DNA from: UBA6224 sp963730375 | Lineage (GTDB): Bacteria > Patescibacteriota > Saccharimonadia > Saccharimonadales > UBA4665 | Assembly: GCA_963730375.1 (NCBI GenBank) | Contig: CAVSRJ010000001.1 | Location: 434,001-498,000, forward strand | Direction: 5' to 3' | Length of the DNA stretch: 64,000 nucleotides | Shown here: piece after piece, positions 50,614-58,954 of the stretch | How positions within the stretch are numbered: position 1 is the first letter of the stretch | Layout: each line of letters opens with the position of its first letter | Made by a program: the position numbers and the translations under genes | The notes under the pieces: model-generated | Database searches by the model: none | The model's input: only the letters and a program-made list of their open reading frames with translations | Told to the model about the DNA's origin: nothing

Positions 50614-50698
50614 ACGTATATACGTACGTATATACGTCACCCCTGAGAAAACCCAATATAAGTTACATCTAAAACTAACCTAGAGGACGGACCTCTAG
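50614..50698. repeat. dispersed two-palindrome element, copy 2
   Basis: Begins 1 nt after the atpC stop with the 24-bp palindrome (two ACGTATATACGT units), continues TCACC, has a 40-base centre unlike copy 1, and ends with the same 19-base hairpin CTAGAGG-acgga-CCTCTAG (50680-50698). Conserved ends with a variable centre suggest function or mobility in the palindromes. Confidence 0.85.
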
Positions 50699-50735
50699 AT
50701 CGGTTTTAGAACAATAGATATCGATACTGTTGGGG

Positions 50736-51152
50736 TTAGCCGATGACGATGTAGTCGAAGCCGAATGATTTACTACTACCGGCTGCCGAGTTGGTGCAGA
50801 CGCTGAAGCTTGTCGTCGAACGATTGACGTAATAGCTGAGGCTGCCTGCTGACGAGCCAATCGGAGTGACGACGACATGGGGCGTGTTGCTATAACTCTG
50901 GGTAAAGTTTACGGTTATGAAACAACCCGCCGCCGGGCTGCTGCCGGTGTTAATCTTGATCGAGCCTGCCGTGTCAGAGCCACTCACCGACGTGGTGCCG
51001 CCGCTGCCCAGTGCGGTGCCGCTGCTTCGTGATGGCGTACTGCCGCCGCCGACGACGTGATGGGTCAAGTTGAGTGTGCTGTTGAGCTGCAGGGTGCTAA
51101 GCGTGAGCTGACTGACTGATAATGATCCATTGAACTTGGCGCCACCGTTCAC
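50736..51152 (-). CDS. C-terminal part of a broken surface fibre protein
   Basis: A 138-codon frame holding the end of a Ser/Thr/Gly-rich extracellular protein. The last 60 residues (GCFITVNFTQSYSNTPHVVV through FGFDYIVIG) form a beta-rich terminal domain like that seen at the ends of tail-fibre-like CPR surface proteins. It continues the protein of 51097-51528 in another frame; one surplus A in the AAAA run near 51160 separates them. It is more likely one gene with an indel than two genes. Confidence 0.6.
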   Translation of the reverse strand: MNGGAKFNGSLSVSQLTLSTLQLNSTLNLTHHVVGGGSTPSRSSGTALGSGGTTSVSGSDTAGSIKINTGSSPAAGCFITVNFTQSYSNTPHVVVTPIGSSAGSLSYYVNRSTTSFSVCTNSAAGSSKSFGFDYIVIG

Positions 51153-51528
51153 TGTCAGGCCATTTTGCAGCCGTAATTTGGCCCTTCACCGCCAAGTTGT
51201 TACCGACAGACAGGTCATTTGCGACACTGACATCCTGGAACGTGCTCTGGCCACCCACATTAATGCCATTTAGGGACAGCTGGTCGCCAACGGTAAGCTT
51301 GCCGGCGATGTCAACATCACCGCGTAATAAGACCGTTCCATCGAAGATGGCATTGCTTTGCACAGTCAGGACTTGCTTGCTATCTCCGACCGAAACATCA
51401 CTGTTGGCCAATTGTTTAAGACTGTCGGTTGATAGGCTTTGAGATTGGGTTTGCTGCTGAGCGTCGTTTTTGCTGGTACTAACATAGTAGATGCCACCAC
51501 CACTACCCGCTAGGACGAGCAGTAACAA
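51097..51528 (-). CDS. middle part of the broken surface fibre protein
   Basis: A 143-codon frame. A membrane helix (about 1-18, LLLVLAGSGGGIYYV) is followed by a beta-helix-like series of short repeats (IFDGTVLLRGDVDIAGKLTV, then LSLNGINVGGQSTFQDVSVA). The frame runs upstream past 51528 without a clear start, and the preceding residues NFIPIKYIFVGF extend the helix, so the true start lies in the fragment at 51548-51739. Beyond AVKGQITA the reading is out of frame. Confidence 0.6.
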   Translation of the reverse strand: MLLLVLAGSGGGIYYVSTSKNDAQQQTQSQSLSTDSLKQLANSDVSVGDSKQVLTVQSNAIFDGTVLLRGDVDIAGKLTVGDQLSLNGINVGGQSTFQDVSVANDLSVGNNLAVKGQITAAKWPDSERWRQVQWIIISQSAHA

Positions 51529-51547
51529 GAAACCTACAAAGATATAT

Positions 51548-51739
51548 TTAATCGGGATAAAATTGAGGATAAGCCGCGCTTACGAGGGTTTGGAACGCTA
51601 CTACGTCAGCCTTCGCCTTGGACGCATCACTAGCACCGCTCGTCGAATCGGCGGCTGCCTGGTTTGAACCCTGGGCGGCATCGGTTGACTCTAGTGAGTT
51701 AGAGTCGTCGTCGGCTGAATTTTGTTTGTTATCTTCCAT
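51548..51739 (-). CDS. N-terminal part of the broken surface fibre protein
   Basis: A 63-codon frame starting MEDNKQNSADDDSNSLEST, acidic and Ser/Ala-rich, likely the cytoplasmic start of a type II membrane protein. It ends in AFQTLVSAAYPQFYPD, after which a different frame supplies the membrane helix. At least one indel separates it from the middle part. If intact the protein would be roughly 350 residues. Confidence 0.5.
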   Translation of the reverse strand: MEDNKQNSADDDSNSLESTDAAQGSNQAAADSTSGASDASKAKADVVAFQTLVSAAYPQFYPD

Positions 51740-51841
51740 GGCAATATGATTACACTAGTGCTTACTATGTATCATACAGCAAGGGGTGCTAAGCGTAAAC
51801 GGATTGCCATACTTTGTCCTACGGGCTACAATGGCACTACA

Positions 51842-53372
51842 ATGTTCGGGACAAAAACGCGAATAAAAAAGCTGACGAGCCTTATCGCATTGGGCGTAAT
51901 GCTGGGGCTTGGGTCTGGAGGGGTGGCTCATGCCGTATGTTCCGATCCGAATCAGCAGAGTTGTTCATCGAGCTATGGTGTCAGCGAAACGTTCTTTGGC
52001 TCAGGCGGCAGCCTCAACGATTCCTGTTCCGCTAGCTATTGTGCCAAGCAGTCGGCTGGTGCTCTCGCCGTTGGCCAAAGCGGCGGCTATGGCGGCGCGT
52101 ATTTCTAGGACAATAATATTGGTGCGAATAGCCCAGAGGCATATTGGCGACTCGGTGAGCTAGCAGGAACGCCGATGAGCGATTCATCGGGCAACAGTCA
52201 TACGCGGTACATATTCGGGTGGATACACGCTCGGTGATCCCGGTATTCCTGGGATTGATGATGATTCCGCCGTCAGTTTTGATGGTGTCGATGGTCAAGG
52301 CTCGTTGGTATGGAGCTCAGCGTTTGATTATTCGAGTGGTTCGCACACCATCGAGCTGTGGTACAAGGGTACCAAAACAAGCACGACCAATACCGAAGCA
52401 GACATCCGCCCTTACTATCCGCGAATGATAGCGGTACGCAAAACGATTCCTGCTCGGACTACGCACAGATGGTTCGGTAAATGTCGCATATGGCGGATGG
52501 CTATGCTGGACGCAAACGGGACGGTAGCCGTTAACGATAATCGATGGCATCAAATAGTTTCCAGTATTGAGGTCAGTGGCGGCACGCATGACCATCAGAC
52601 TGTATGTGGACGGTGTGCAAGATGCGATCGAATACTCTGGTAGCGCTGACGGTGGCGTCGGCTCTCCGATCATTCGGCTGGCGGCTATAATCCACTGCCA
52701 CAGGCTCAGATCGATACTACATCCGGGACGTTAGACGAAGTCGCAATATACAACGGATGCAATTTCGACCAGACGCAAATCTAACGCATTACAAAGCCGG
52801 AACAGGCATTGGCAAATACCAGACCCAGGCGGCTTTAACACGGATCGGTGGCCATCGCTGGAGATGCACGTCAATACAACCAGTCGTTGACGTTGGCGTG
52901 CTGGACGACTGAAACACATGTTGGTACAGCGGAGTTCCAGGTAAAGTCATATTTGGCACAAGGGTATCAGGTGCGCATAACGAATCCACTGAGTCCAACG
53001 AGTGGCCACACACTTGGCGTGCCGGTAGTCGCGACAGCTAGCGCTGTTGGTACAGAGCAGTTTGGCATTAATCTCGTGGCGAACAGTTGCCCAGGCACGG
53101 CGCCAGGAGCTGGCGCTGGCAGTTGTTCGGGGACACTCGGCGCTGACCCTCGCAGGATCCGGACGAGACGTTTTAGTTATGGCTATTGCAGCCACCGATA
53201 CAATGATTCGCCAGATCAGTACAAATACAATAACGGTGACGTTATCGCCCAGTCCAATAGTAGTTCCGGCTTCACCATATACACCCTTAGCTATATATTC
53301 AATATTTCCAACGTGACACCGGCTGGCCTCTACACTATGGATCAGAGTCTCGTTGCCACCAGCACGTTCTAG
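51842..53372 (+). pseudogene. LamG-domain surface protein broken by several frameshifts
   Basis: The start is MFGTKTRIKKLTSLIALGVM with a signal peptide and a -10 TACAAT 9 nt before. The first frame stops at TAG 52106-52108, but the same frame then reads ANSPEAYWRLGELAGTPMSD, typical of the start of a LamG (concanavalin-like) domain. Later pieces lie in other frames: DDDSAVSFDGVDGQGSLVW and HTIELWYKGT (52219-52428), DEVAIYN (about 52735), and from 52848 a C-terminal domain like those of the next two genes, ending GLYTMDQSLVATSTF at 53372. At least four lesions are needed. Decayed gene or poor consensus. Confidence 0.6.
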
Positions 53373-53478
53373 AAATCTGTGGATAACTTTTGGCAAAAAG
53401 ACTTGCATGCCTAAGCACTAGCATGATATATTCACCTCAGGCATAAACAAAACAAAAAGCCGTAACAGGAGAAAAACA

Positions 53479-54702
53479 ATGAAAAAAGTAAGAAAGGCAT
53501 TGCAGCGTCCGTTGTACGGTTTGGCTGCTTTAGGTCTGCTGGCAGGTGTCGCGCTGTCAGCGTGGCTGCCAGGTATGGCTTCGGCCGCTCAGGTTACATC
53601 ACGCCTGATCCAATTAAGTAGTTCAACGCCCGACGCGACGGGAGTAACATATCATGTGTCGTTCGTTCCTGCATCAGGATCTGACATTGGCGGTATCGTC
53701 GTAGACTTTTGTGCCGATACGCCACTAGTAGGTACAAACTGTACATACCCAACCGGGTTCGACCTGGGTAGCTCACCGGCTGTGTCTAGTCTCACAGGCT
53801 TTTCGACAAGTACTGGTAGCTGGGTAACTACGAACAGTTTGCAAGGTAGTGCCACCAACAAACAGGTGCTGCTTTACACAAACACCACAGCTCAAACCCC
53901 AACCGGTGGTGCTACACCTATCACATTCGACATTACGGCCGTGCACAACCCAACAGCCACTGGCTCATTCTATGCACGTATCCTAACCTTTGACACATCT
54001 GCTAACACCGTCTCGGAATATACCGCAACTGGTACCACTCGTGCCTCATCATTCGCAGATATGATCGACTACGGTGGTGTTGCTATGAGTACAGTCGACA
54101 CCATTACCGTCACAGCCCGAGTTATGGAGTCACTGAGTCTCTGTGTCTACGGTGACGATAACGGTGGTGGCGCCGGCACTGGTAGCTGTGGAGACGTTAA
54201 CTCACCTCCATCCATCGATCTTGGTACGGGAACTCCTGCGGTAATTGACTCTCTTGCGGCTTACACTAACTTCGTCAACTTCGACTTAGACACTAACGCT
54301 TCTGGTGGCGCGGTCATCAGACTGAAAGGCGATACGCTAGCCAGTGGTGCTAACACCATAACGGCTGTCAACAGTGGTGCATCCTACGCTCGAATCTACA
54401 ACGGTGTTGCTGGCAGTGAAGCGTTCGGACTACATGTTCCAACTACTACTGCAGCAACAGTCGGACAAGTAGATGCAGTCGGTAACTACGACTACAACAT
54501 CGATACACTTGGTAACAATGACGACTTCGCGCTCAACACAACAAATACGACGAGCACATATGGTGACATCATTTGTGACACAAACAGTGGTCCGATTGCT
54601 GGAGCGAAAGTCCCGATTACGTACGGTGTAACAGCTAGCATCACTACAGAGGCAGGCGTTTACACTGCTGACCATCAATTGATTGCGTCCGGCACCTTCT
54701 AG
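53479..54702 (+). CDS. secreted Thr/Ser/Asn-rich surface protein
   Basis: A 407-residue exported protein: basic N-terminus, hydrophobic signal segment (about 12-36, ending MASAAQV), then beta-rich Thr/Ser/Gly/Asn-rich sequence. Paired cysteines (FCADTPLVGTNCTYP; LCVYGDDNGGG...GSCGDV) suggest disulfides. The C-terminus AGVYTADHQLIASGTF matches the ends of both neighbouring surface proteins. The pattern recalls WxL-type surface proteins. CAGGAG precedes the ATG. It may be an abundant envelope or adhesin component. Confidence 0.75.
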   Translation: MKKVRKALQRPLYGLAALGLLAGVALSAWLPGMASAAQVTSRLIQLSSSTPDATGVTYHVSFVPASGSDIGGIVVDFCADTPLVGTNCTYPTGFDLGSSPAVSSLTGFSTSTGSWVTTNSLQGSATNKQVLLYTNTTAQTPTGGATPITFDITAVHNPTATGSFYARILTFDTSANTVSEYTATGTTRASSFADMIDYGGVAMSTVDTITVTARVMESLSLCVYGDDNGGGAGTGSCGDVNSPPSIDLGTGTPAVIDSLAAYTNFVNFDLDTNASGGAVIRLKGDTLASGANTITAVNSGASYARIYNGVAGSEAFGLHVPTTTAATVGQVDAVGNYDYNIDTLGNNDDFALNTTNTTSTYGDIICDTNSGPIAGAKVPITYGVTASITTEAGVYTADHQLIASGTF

Positions 54703-54719
54703 CACGTACAATAAAGGAT

Positions 54720-55778
54720 ATGCGGTTTGTAAAACGCAACTTAGTACGCGTATCTATCCTAATCACAATGGCTTCACTCCTTGTACTGGGAGTGAAGCCA
54801 TTCGTGTTTCATACGAATGCTGCCGAGCTGCCTAATAGAAAAATTGAACTCAGTACTTCACTGATAGGTGACACCGGCAGATATCGCTTCTCGTTTGAGA
54901 TGGAATCAGTAGGGGCATCAGTCGGCTCGATTCGATTCCAATTCTGCGCCAACTCACCATTAATTGATGATAGCTGTACTGCTCCAGTCGGGTTGGACGT
55001 TTCATCATCCACCTTGATTGATCAACAGACAAACACAGGATTTGCCATTGGAGCTGGTACCGATGCGAATACAATAGTGCTTACTCGCGCGGCGGTGCCG
55101 GCCAATGCAGGCACATCAGTATATGAATTTGATAATGTACGGAACCCTAATAACTACGGCACGTACTATGTTCGTTTACAGACATACGCCGCCACATTCC
55201 CGACGGCAATGGATGTTGACCATGGCGGTCTAGCCTATTCACTCAACCGCATTGTAAGTGTCAGCACCACCGTGCCTCCGTTCCTGCTTATGTGTACAGG
55301 GATTACCATAACGGGATTCGACTGTACGACTGCTACGGGCAATTACATCAACTTTGGGGAACTCTCCAGCACGTCGCCCCGGACCGGAACAACGCAAATG
55401 GTGCTAGCTACCAACGCCACTGATGGATATGTGGTGACGGTCAATGGTACGACTATGCTTTCAGGTGTAAATAGCATTCCAGCTATAACCTTTAACGATG
55501 TATCTCGGCCTGGTACAAGCCAATTTGGAATAAATTTGCGCAAGAATACCGACCCAAATGTCGGTGCTAATGTAAGTGGGGCGGGTAGTGCCGCAGTAGC
55601 AGCTTCATATGGAATTTCAAACAGGTATCATTTTATATCTGGTGAGCAGATAGCATCAACGACCAACGCCGATAATTATAGGAAATACACGGTTAGTTAT
55701 CTGGTTAATATTGCGAAAGATCAAAAGCCTGGTATATATGTTAGTACGCTGACATATGTTGCCGTGGCAACTTTTTAG
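54720..55778 (+). CDS. secreted surface protein, paralogue of the preceding gene
   Basis: A 352-residue exported protein with a signal segment (about 9-30) and a beta-rich body. It shares with its neighbour the FCANSPLIDDSCTAP cysteine loop near residue 80, the VRNPNNYGTYYVRLQTY block, the GGLAYS segment and the C-terminal KPGIYVSTLTYVAVATF. It follows by 17 nt, so the two are co-transcribed. Probably parts of one surface layer or fibre. Confidence 0.75.
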   Translation: MRFVKRNLVRVSILITMASLLVLGVKPFVFHTNAAELPNRKIELSTSLIGDTGRYRFSFEMESVGASVGSIRFQFCANSPLIDDSCTAPVGLDVSSSTLIDQQTNTGFAIGAGTDANTIVLTRAAVPANAGTSVYEFDNVRNPNNYGTYYVRLQTYAATFPTAMDVDHGGLAYSLNRIVSVSTTVPPFLLMCTGITITGFDCTTATGNYINFGELSSTSPRTGTTQMVLATNATDGYVVTVNGTTMLSGVNSIPAITFNDVSRPGTSQFGINLRKNTDPNVGANVSGAGSAAVAASYGISNRYHFISGEQIASTTNADNYRKYTVSYLVNIAKDQKPGIYVSTLTYVAVATF

Positions 55779-55848
55779 AAGTATCGCATCTGTATTGTGC
55801 AAGCTCTAGCGGTTTGATATGATTGTGGCTAAGGACTATGTAAAAGGT

Positions 55849-56850
55849 ATGAAATCAATGAAAAATATTAAAGATATATTGAGCGTGGGCATATTTGCAT
55901 TTGTAGCGCTGTTCTTGGCTCTGTCACCGGTGGCCTCTGCAGCTTCGAGTGAGGGTAATGGTATGCGAGTTTCTCCTGTCCGCACAGACTTAGTAGTGCA
56001 GCCAGGTTCCTCAAAAATCGTGAGCGTATATGTTCGCAACGTGACCAAAGTCGAGGAAAGATTAAAAGTCCTAGTAAATGATTTTGTCGCCAGCAAAGAT
56101 GAGAGCGGAGCACCCGCACTACTATTAAACGGTGAGGCAAACGATCAACACGGCTTAAAGAAATATGTCACAACTCAAGACACTGTTGTAGTTGCACCTG
56201 GGACTCAGCAAGAAGTTAAAGTTGCCATCAAGATTCCGACCGGTACTGCCGGAGGTGGTTACTACGGTGCGATTCGATTTGCCCCATTCAGTGGCAGCGG
56301 AGATAACGCGAACGTATCCCTATCAGGAAGCGTTGCGTCACTAATCCTCGTTCGCGTACCTGGAGACGTAAAAGAGAAGGTTACGCTCGTGAGCTTTGAT
56401 GCCAGACAGGGTAAGCCACCACATGATGTCGCTCGAACAGTTTTTACATCCAACAAGGATATCAAGGCGACCGTTCGTTTCCAGAATGAAGGAAACATTC
56501 AGGAGCAGCCATTCGGAAAAGTTCTTCTAAAAAAGGGTGATACCGTCGTTAAGGAATATGAAATTAATCATATCGATCAACCAGCAAATGTTCTCCCTGA
56601 TAGCATCCGCAAGTTCCAGATACAACTGAAGGAGCTTAGCTCATTTGGAAAATACACCCTAGAAGGTAATTTCGGTTACGGCACTACAGGACAATTAATT
56701 ACCGCAAAAACGACATTTTACATCATCCCGGTGTATATAATTGTTCTCGGATTGATAATACTTGCACTAATATTGTTCCTGATCTTTGGTCTACCACGCG
56801 TAATTCGTAACTATAACAAGCGCGTGCTACGAAAAGCCGGTCGTAGATAA
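55849..56850 (+). CDS. DUF916-like cell-surface protein with C-terminal membrane anchor
   Basis: About 333 residues. Signal peptide (to about SAASSEG), an N-terminal Ig-like domain beginning RVSPVRTDLVVQPGSSKIVSV, with VAIKIPTGTAGGGYYGAIRF, then a second beta domain, a membrane helix (about 290-315, IIPVYIIVLGLIILALIL) and a short basic cytoplasmic tail. This is the layout of WxL-interacting proteins (DUF916/DUF3324), which tether WxL surface proteins. It directly follows two candidate partners. The frame is open from 55819, but a TATGAT box overlaps that ATG, so the later Met is preferred. Confidence 0.75.
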   Translation: MKSMKNIKDILSVGIFAFVALFLALSPVASAASSEGNGMRVSPVRTDLVVQPGSSKIVSVYVRNVTKVEERLKVLVNDFVASKDESGAPALLLNGEANDQHGLKKYVTTQDTVVVAPGTQQEVKVAIKIPTGTAGGGYYGAIRFAPFSGSGDNANVSLSGSVASLILVRVPGDVKEKVTLVSFDARQGKPPHDVARTVFTSNKDIKATVRFQNEGNIQEQPFGKVLLKKGDTVVKEYEINHIDQPANVLPDSIRKFQIQLKELSSFGKYTLEGNFGYGTTGQLITAKTTFYIIPVYIIVLGLIILALILFLIFGLPRVIRNYNKRVLRKAGRR

Positions 56851-56924
56851 CAGTTTGAATGACACGAGTAGTGGGGCGTGGACAGCTTGCCGCGAACTTC
56901 CATCTCGGTTATGGTAATAGTAGG

Positions 56925-57830
56925 ATGAAAATACAACGCTGCAAACGTTTACTGAACCTCACGGTTGTGCTGGTAGCCTTGTTTGCACTTGTACTGCCCG
57001 TCTCAGCCGTTTCGGCGTTGGGCTCTCCTGATCCCGAGCAGGATGGCTCAGTCGGTCTAGAGGGACGTATATCGTCCCCACCACCGACGCAGGCTGCCAC
57101 CATTACAACGCCTAGTAATGGGCAGACATTTAGCTCATCTCCCATTAGGGTCGCCGGTCTCTGTAAATCAGGTCTGCTGGTGAAAATATTTTCAAACAAT
57201 GTTTTCGTGGGCTCAGTGACATGTACGAATGGCAGCTTTAGCTTACAAGTCGGTCTGTTTAGCGGCAAGAATGAGCTAATCGCCCGAGTATATGATGATC
57301 TTGATCAAGCTGGCCCCGGCTCTAACCTAGTCAGTGTGACATTTAATGATGCAAATTACGCCCAGTATGGCACTCAGCTGACCTTAACGAGCAATTATGC
57401 CCGTCGTGGTGCCAACCCTGGTGATAAGTTGACCTGGCCGATAGCACTCAGTGGTGGCACACCACCGTATGCGCTCAGTATTGACTGGGGGGATTCATCT
57501 GGTAATCAGCTGCTCAGCCAAGGATTTGGTGGGAATATTACGATCACTCACACGTATACCAGCGCCGGTATCTATGATGTGGTCATCAAGGCAACCGACA
57601 AAAACGGTAGTACTGCCTATTTACAAGTAGTCGGTGTGGCAAACGGCGAAGCATCGCAAAAATCTGGCAATAGCAACTCCAGCAGCACGATTACGACGAA
57701 GATCTCCCCGGAATGGTACTGGTTTCTGCCTGTCGTACCTCTATTGATTTTGGCCTTCTGGCTGGGCGGTCGCAACGAATTGTATGTGATTCGCAAGCGT
57801 CTTGACCGCGCCCGCAGCGGTACGCCATAG
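56925..57830 (+). CDS. PKD-domain membrane-anchored surface protein
   Basis: About 301 residues: signal peptide (about 1-32), an Ig-like domain with TITTPSNGQTFSSSPIRVAG, then a PKD domain (SIDWGDSSGNQ, ITHTYTSAGIYDVVIKATDK), a Ser/Asn linker, one membrane helix (WYWFLPVVPLLILAFWLGG) and a basic tail. It completes the surface-protein operon and may anchor other components. The ATG at 56925 is preferred; the open frame extends to 56859. Confidence 0.75.
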   Translation: MKIQRCKRLLNLTVVLVALFALVLPVSAVSALGSPDPEQDGSVGLEGRISSPPPTQAATITTPSNGQTFSSSPIRVAGLCKSGLLVKIFSNNVFVGSVTCTNGSFSLQVGLFSGKNELIARVYDDLDQAGPGSNLVSVTFNDANYAQYGTQLTLTSNYARRGANPGDKLTWPIALSGGTPPYALSIDWGDSSGNQLLSQGFGGNITITHTYTSAGIYDVVIKATDKNGSTAYLQVVGVANGEASQKSGNSNSSSTITTKISPEWYWFLPVVPLLILAFWLGGRNELYVIRKRLDRARSGTP

Positions 57831-57852
57831 CGCATCGTAGTTCAAAATTTGT

Positions 57853-57858
57853 TAAAAT
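57853..57858 (+). promoter_or_regulatory. -10 box 9 nt before mnmA start (leaderless)
   Basis: TAAAAT, then 9 nt, then the ATG at 57868; no ribosome-binding sequence. Confidence 0.5.
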
Positions 57859-57867
57859 AGATCAGTT

Positions 57868-58926
57868 ATGGCAAAAGATAATTCCCACACTAAGGTCTTT
57901 GTTGGTATGTCTGGCGGCGTTGATTCGTCCGTGACTGCTGCACTGCTCAAACAGCAGGGATATGACGTCACCGGTGTCTATATGAAGAATTGGAGCCAGG
58001 ATTTGCCCGGCTTCCAGTGCCCGTGGAAGGAAGATTATCAGGATGCCAAGCGAGTAGCGGTGCAGCTGGATATTCCGTTCAAAATGTATGATTTTGAGAC
58101 AGAATATCGTCAGCGAGTTGTTGATTATATGCTGGATGGCTACAAAGCAGGCATCACACCAAACCCGGATATCATGTGCAATCAAGAGATAAAATTTAAA
58201 CTATTTCTCGAGACGGCACTCGCTGACGGAGCCGACATGATTGCGACGGGGCATTATGCACGCACGCACGACGGTCGTCTATTCACGGCTGCAAATGCCG
58301 ACAAGGATCAAACGTATTTCTTGTATCGTGTCCGAGGCGATGCGCTGGCAAACAGCCTCATGCCCATTGGTGATTTTGTGAGCAAAGAGGAAGTTCGTTC
58401 GCAGGCGAAAAAACTCGGCCTGGCGACCGCCGAAAAAAAGGACAGTCAAGGCATCTGCTTTGTTGGCAAGGTGGGCATCAAGGAGTTTTTGCAGCAGTTC
58501 GTGACGACGGAGCCCGGCTGCATAATCGATCAGCATGGCCGAACCATTGGCGAACACGATGGCGCGCTGTTTTACACTATCGGTCAGCGTCACGGTCTAC
58601 ACGTGGGCGGTGGTTTACCGTACTACGTCGCTGGCAAGGATATGGACAAGAACGAAGTGTATGTCACGTCAGATATTGATGATGAGCGACTATGGCACGA
58701 TAAGCTAAACCTGACTGCGCTGCATTGGATTGGCGATGCGCCCGATGCCAGCAAAACATACCAGGTACGCACCCGGTATCGACAGCCACTGGTCTCGTGC
58801 CAGCTGAGTGTTGACGGTGACCTCATGCAACTCAGACTGGGTGAATCGGTCCGTGCCATCACGCCCGGCCAGTCAGCGGTCATCTACGATGGCGACGAGT
58901 GCTTGGGCGGCGGCATCGTTGTATGA
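57868..58926 (+). CDS. mnmA: tRNA-specific 2-thiouridylase
   Basis: Thiolates U34 of tRNA-Lys, -Glu and -Gln, using ATP and sulfur relayed from a cysteine desulfurase. The PP-loop MSGGVDSSVTAALL, the catalytic Cys in NPDIMCNQEIKF, the partner Cys in SQGICFVG, and the C-terminal VRTRYRQPL region fit. Length of 352 is normal. Both tRNA-Lys and tRNA-Glu genes and a cysteine desulfurase are in this window, consistent with the pathway. Confidence 0.95.
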   Translation: MAKDNSHTKVFVGMSGGVDSSVTAALLKQQGYDVTGVYMKNWSQDLPGFQCPWKEDYQDAKRVAVQLDIPFKMYDFETEYRQRVVDYMLDGYKAGITPNPDIMCNQEIKFKLFLETALADGADMIATGHYARTHDGRLFTAANADKDQTYFLYRVRGDALANSLMPIGDFVSKEEVRSQAKKLGLATAEKKDSQGICFVGKVGIKEFLQQFVTTEPGCIIDQHGRTIGEHDGALFYTIGQRHGLHVGGGLPYYVAGKDMDKNEVYVTSDIDDERLWHDKLNLTALHWIGDAPDASKTYQVRTRYRQPLVSCQLSVDGDLMQLRLGESVRAITPGQSAVIYDGDECLGGGIVV

Positions 58927-58941
58927 TTCTGCCACCTCTGT

Positions 58942-58947
58942 TAGAAT
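58942..58947 (+). promoter_or_regulatory. -10 box 7 nt before alaS start (leaderless)
   Basis: TAGAAT is followed by 7 nt and the ATG at 58955. Confidence 0.5.
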
Positions 58948-58954
58948 ACGTGTG

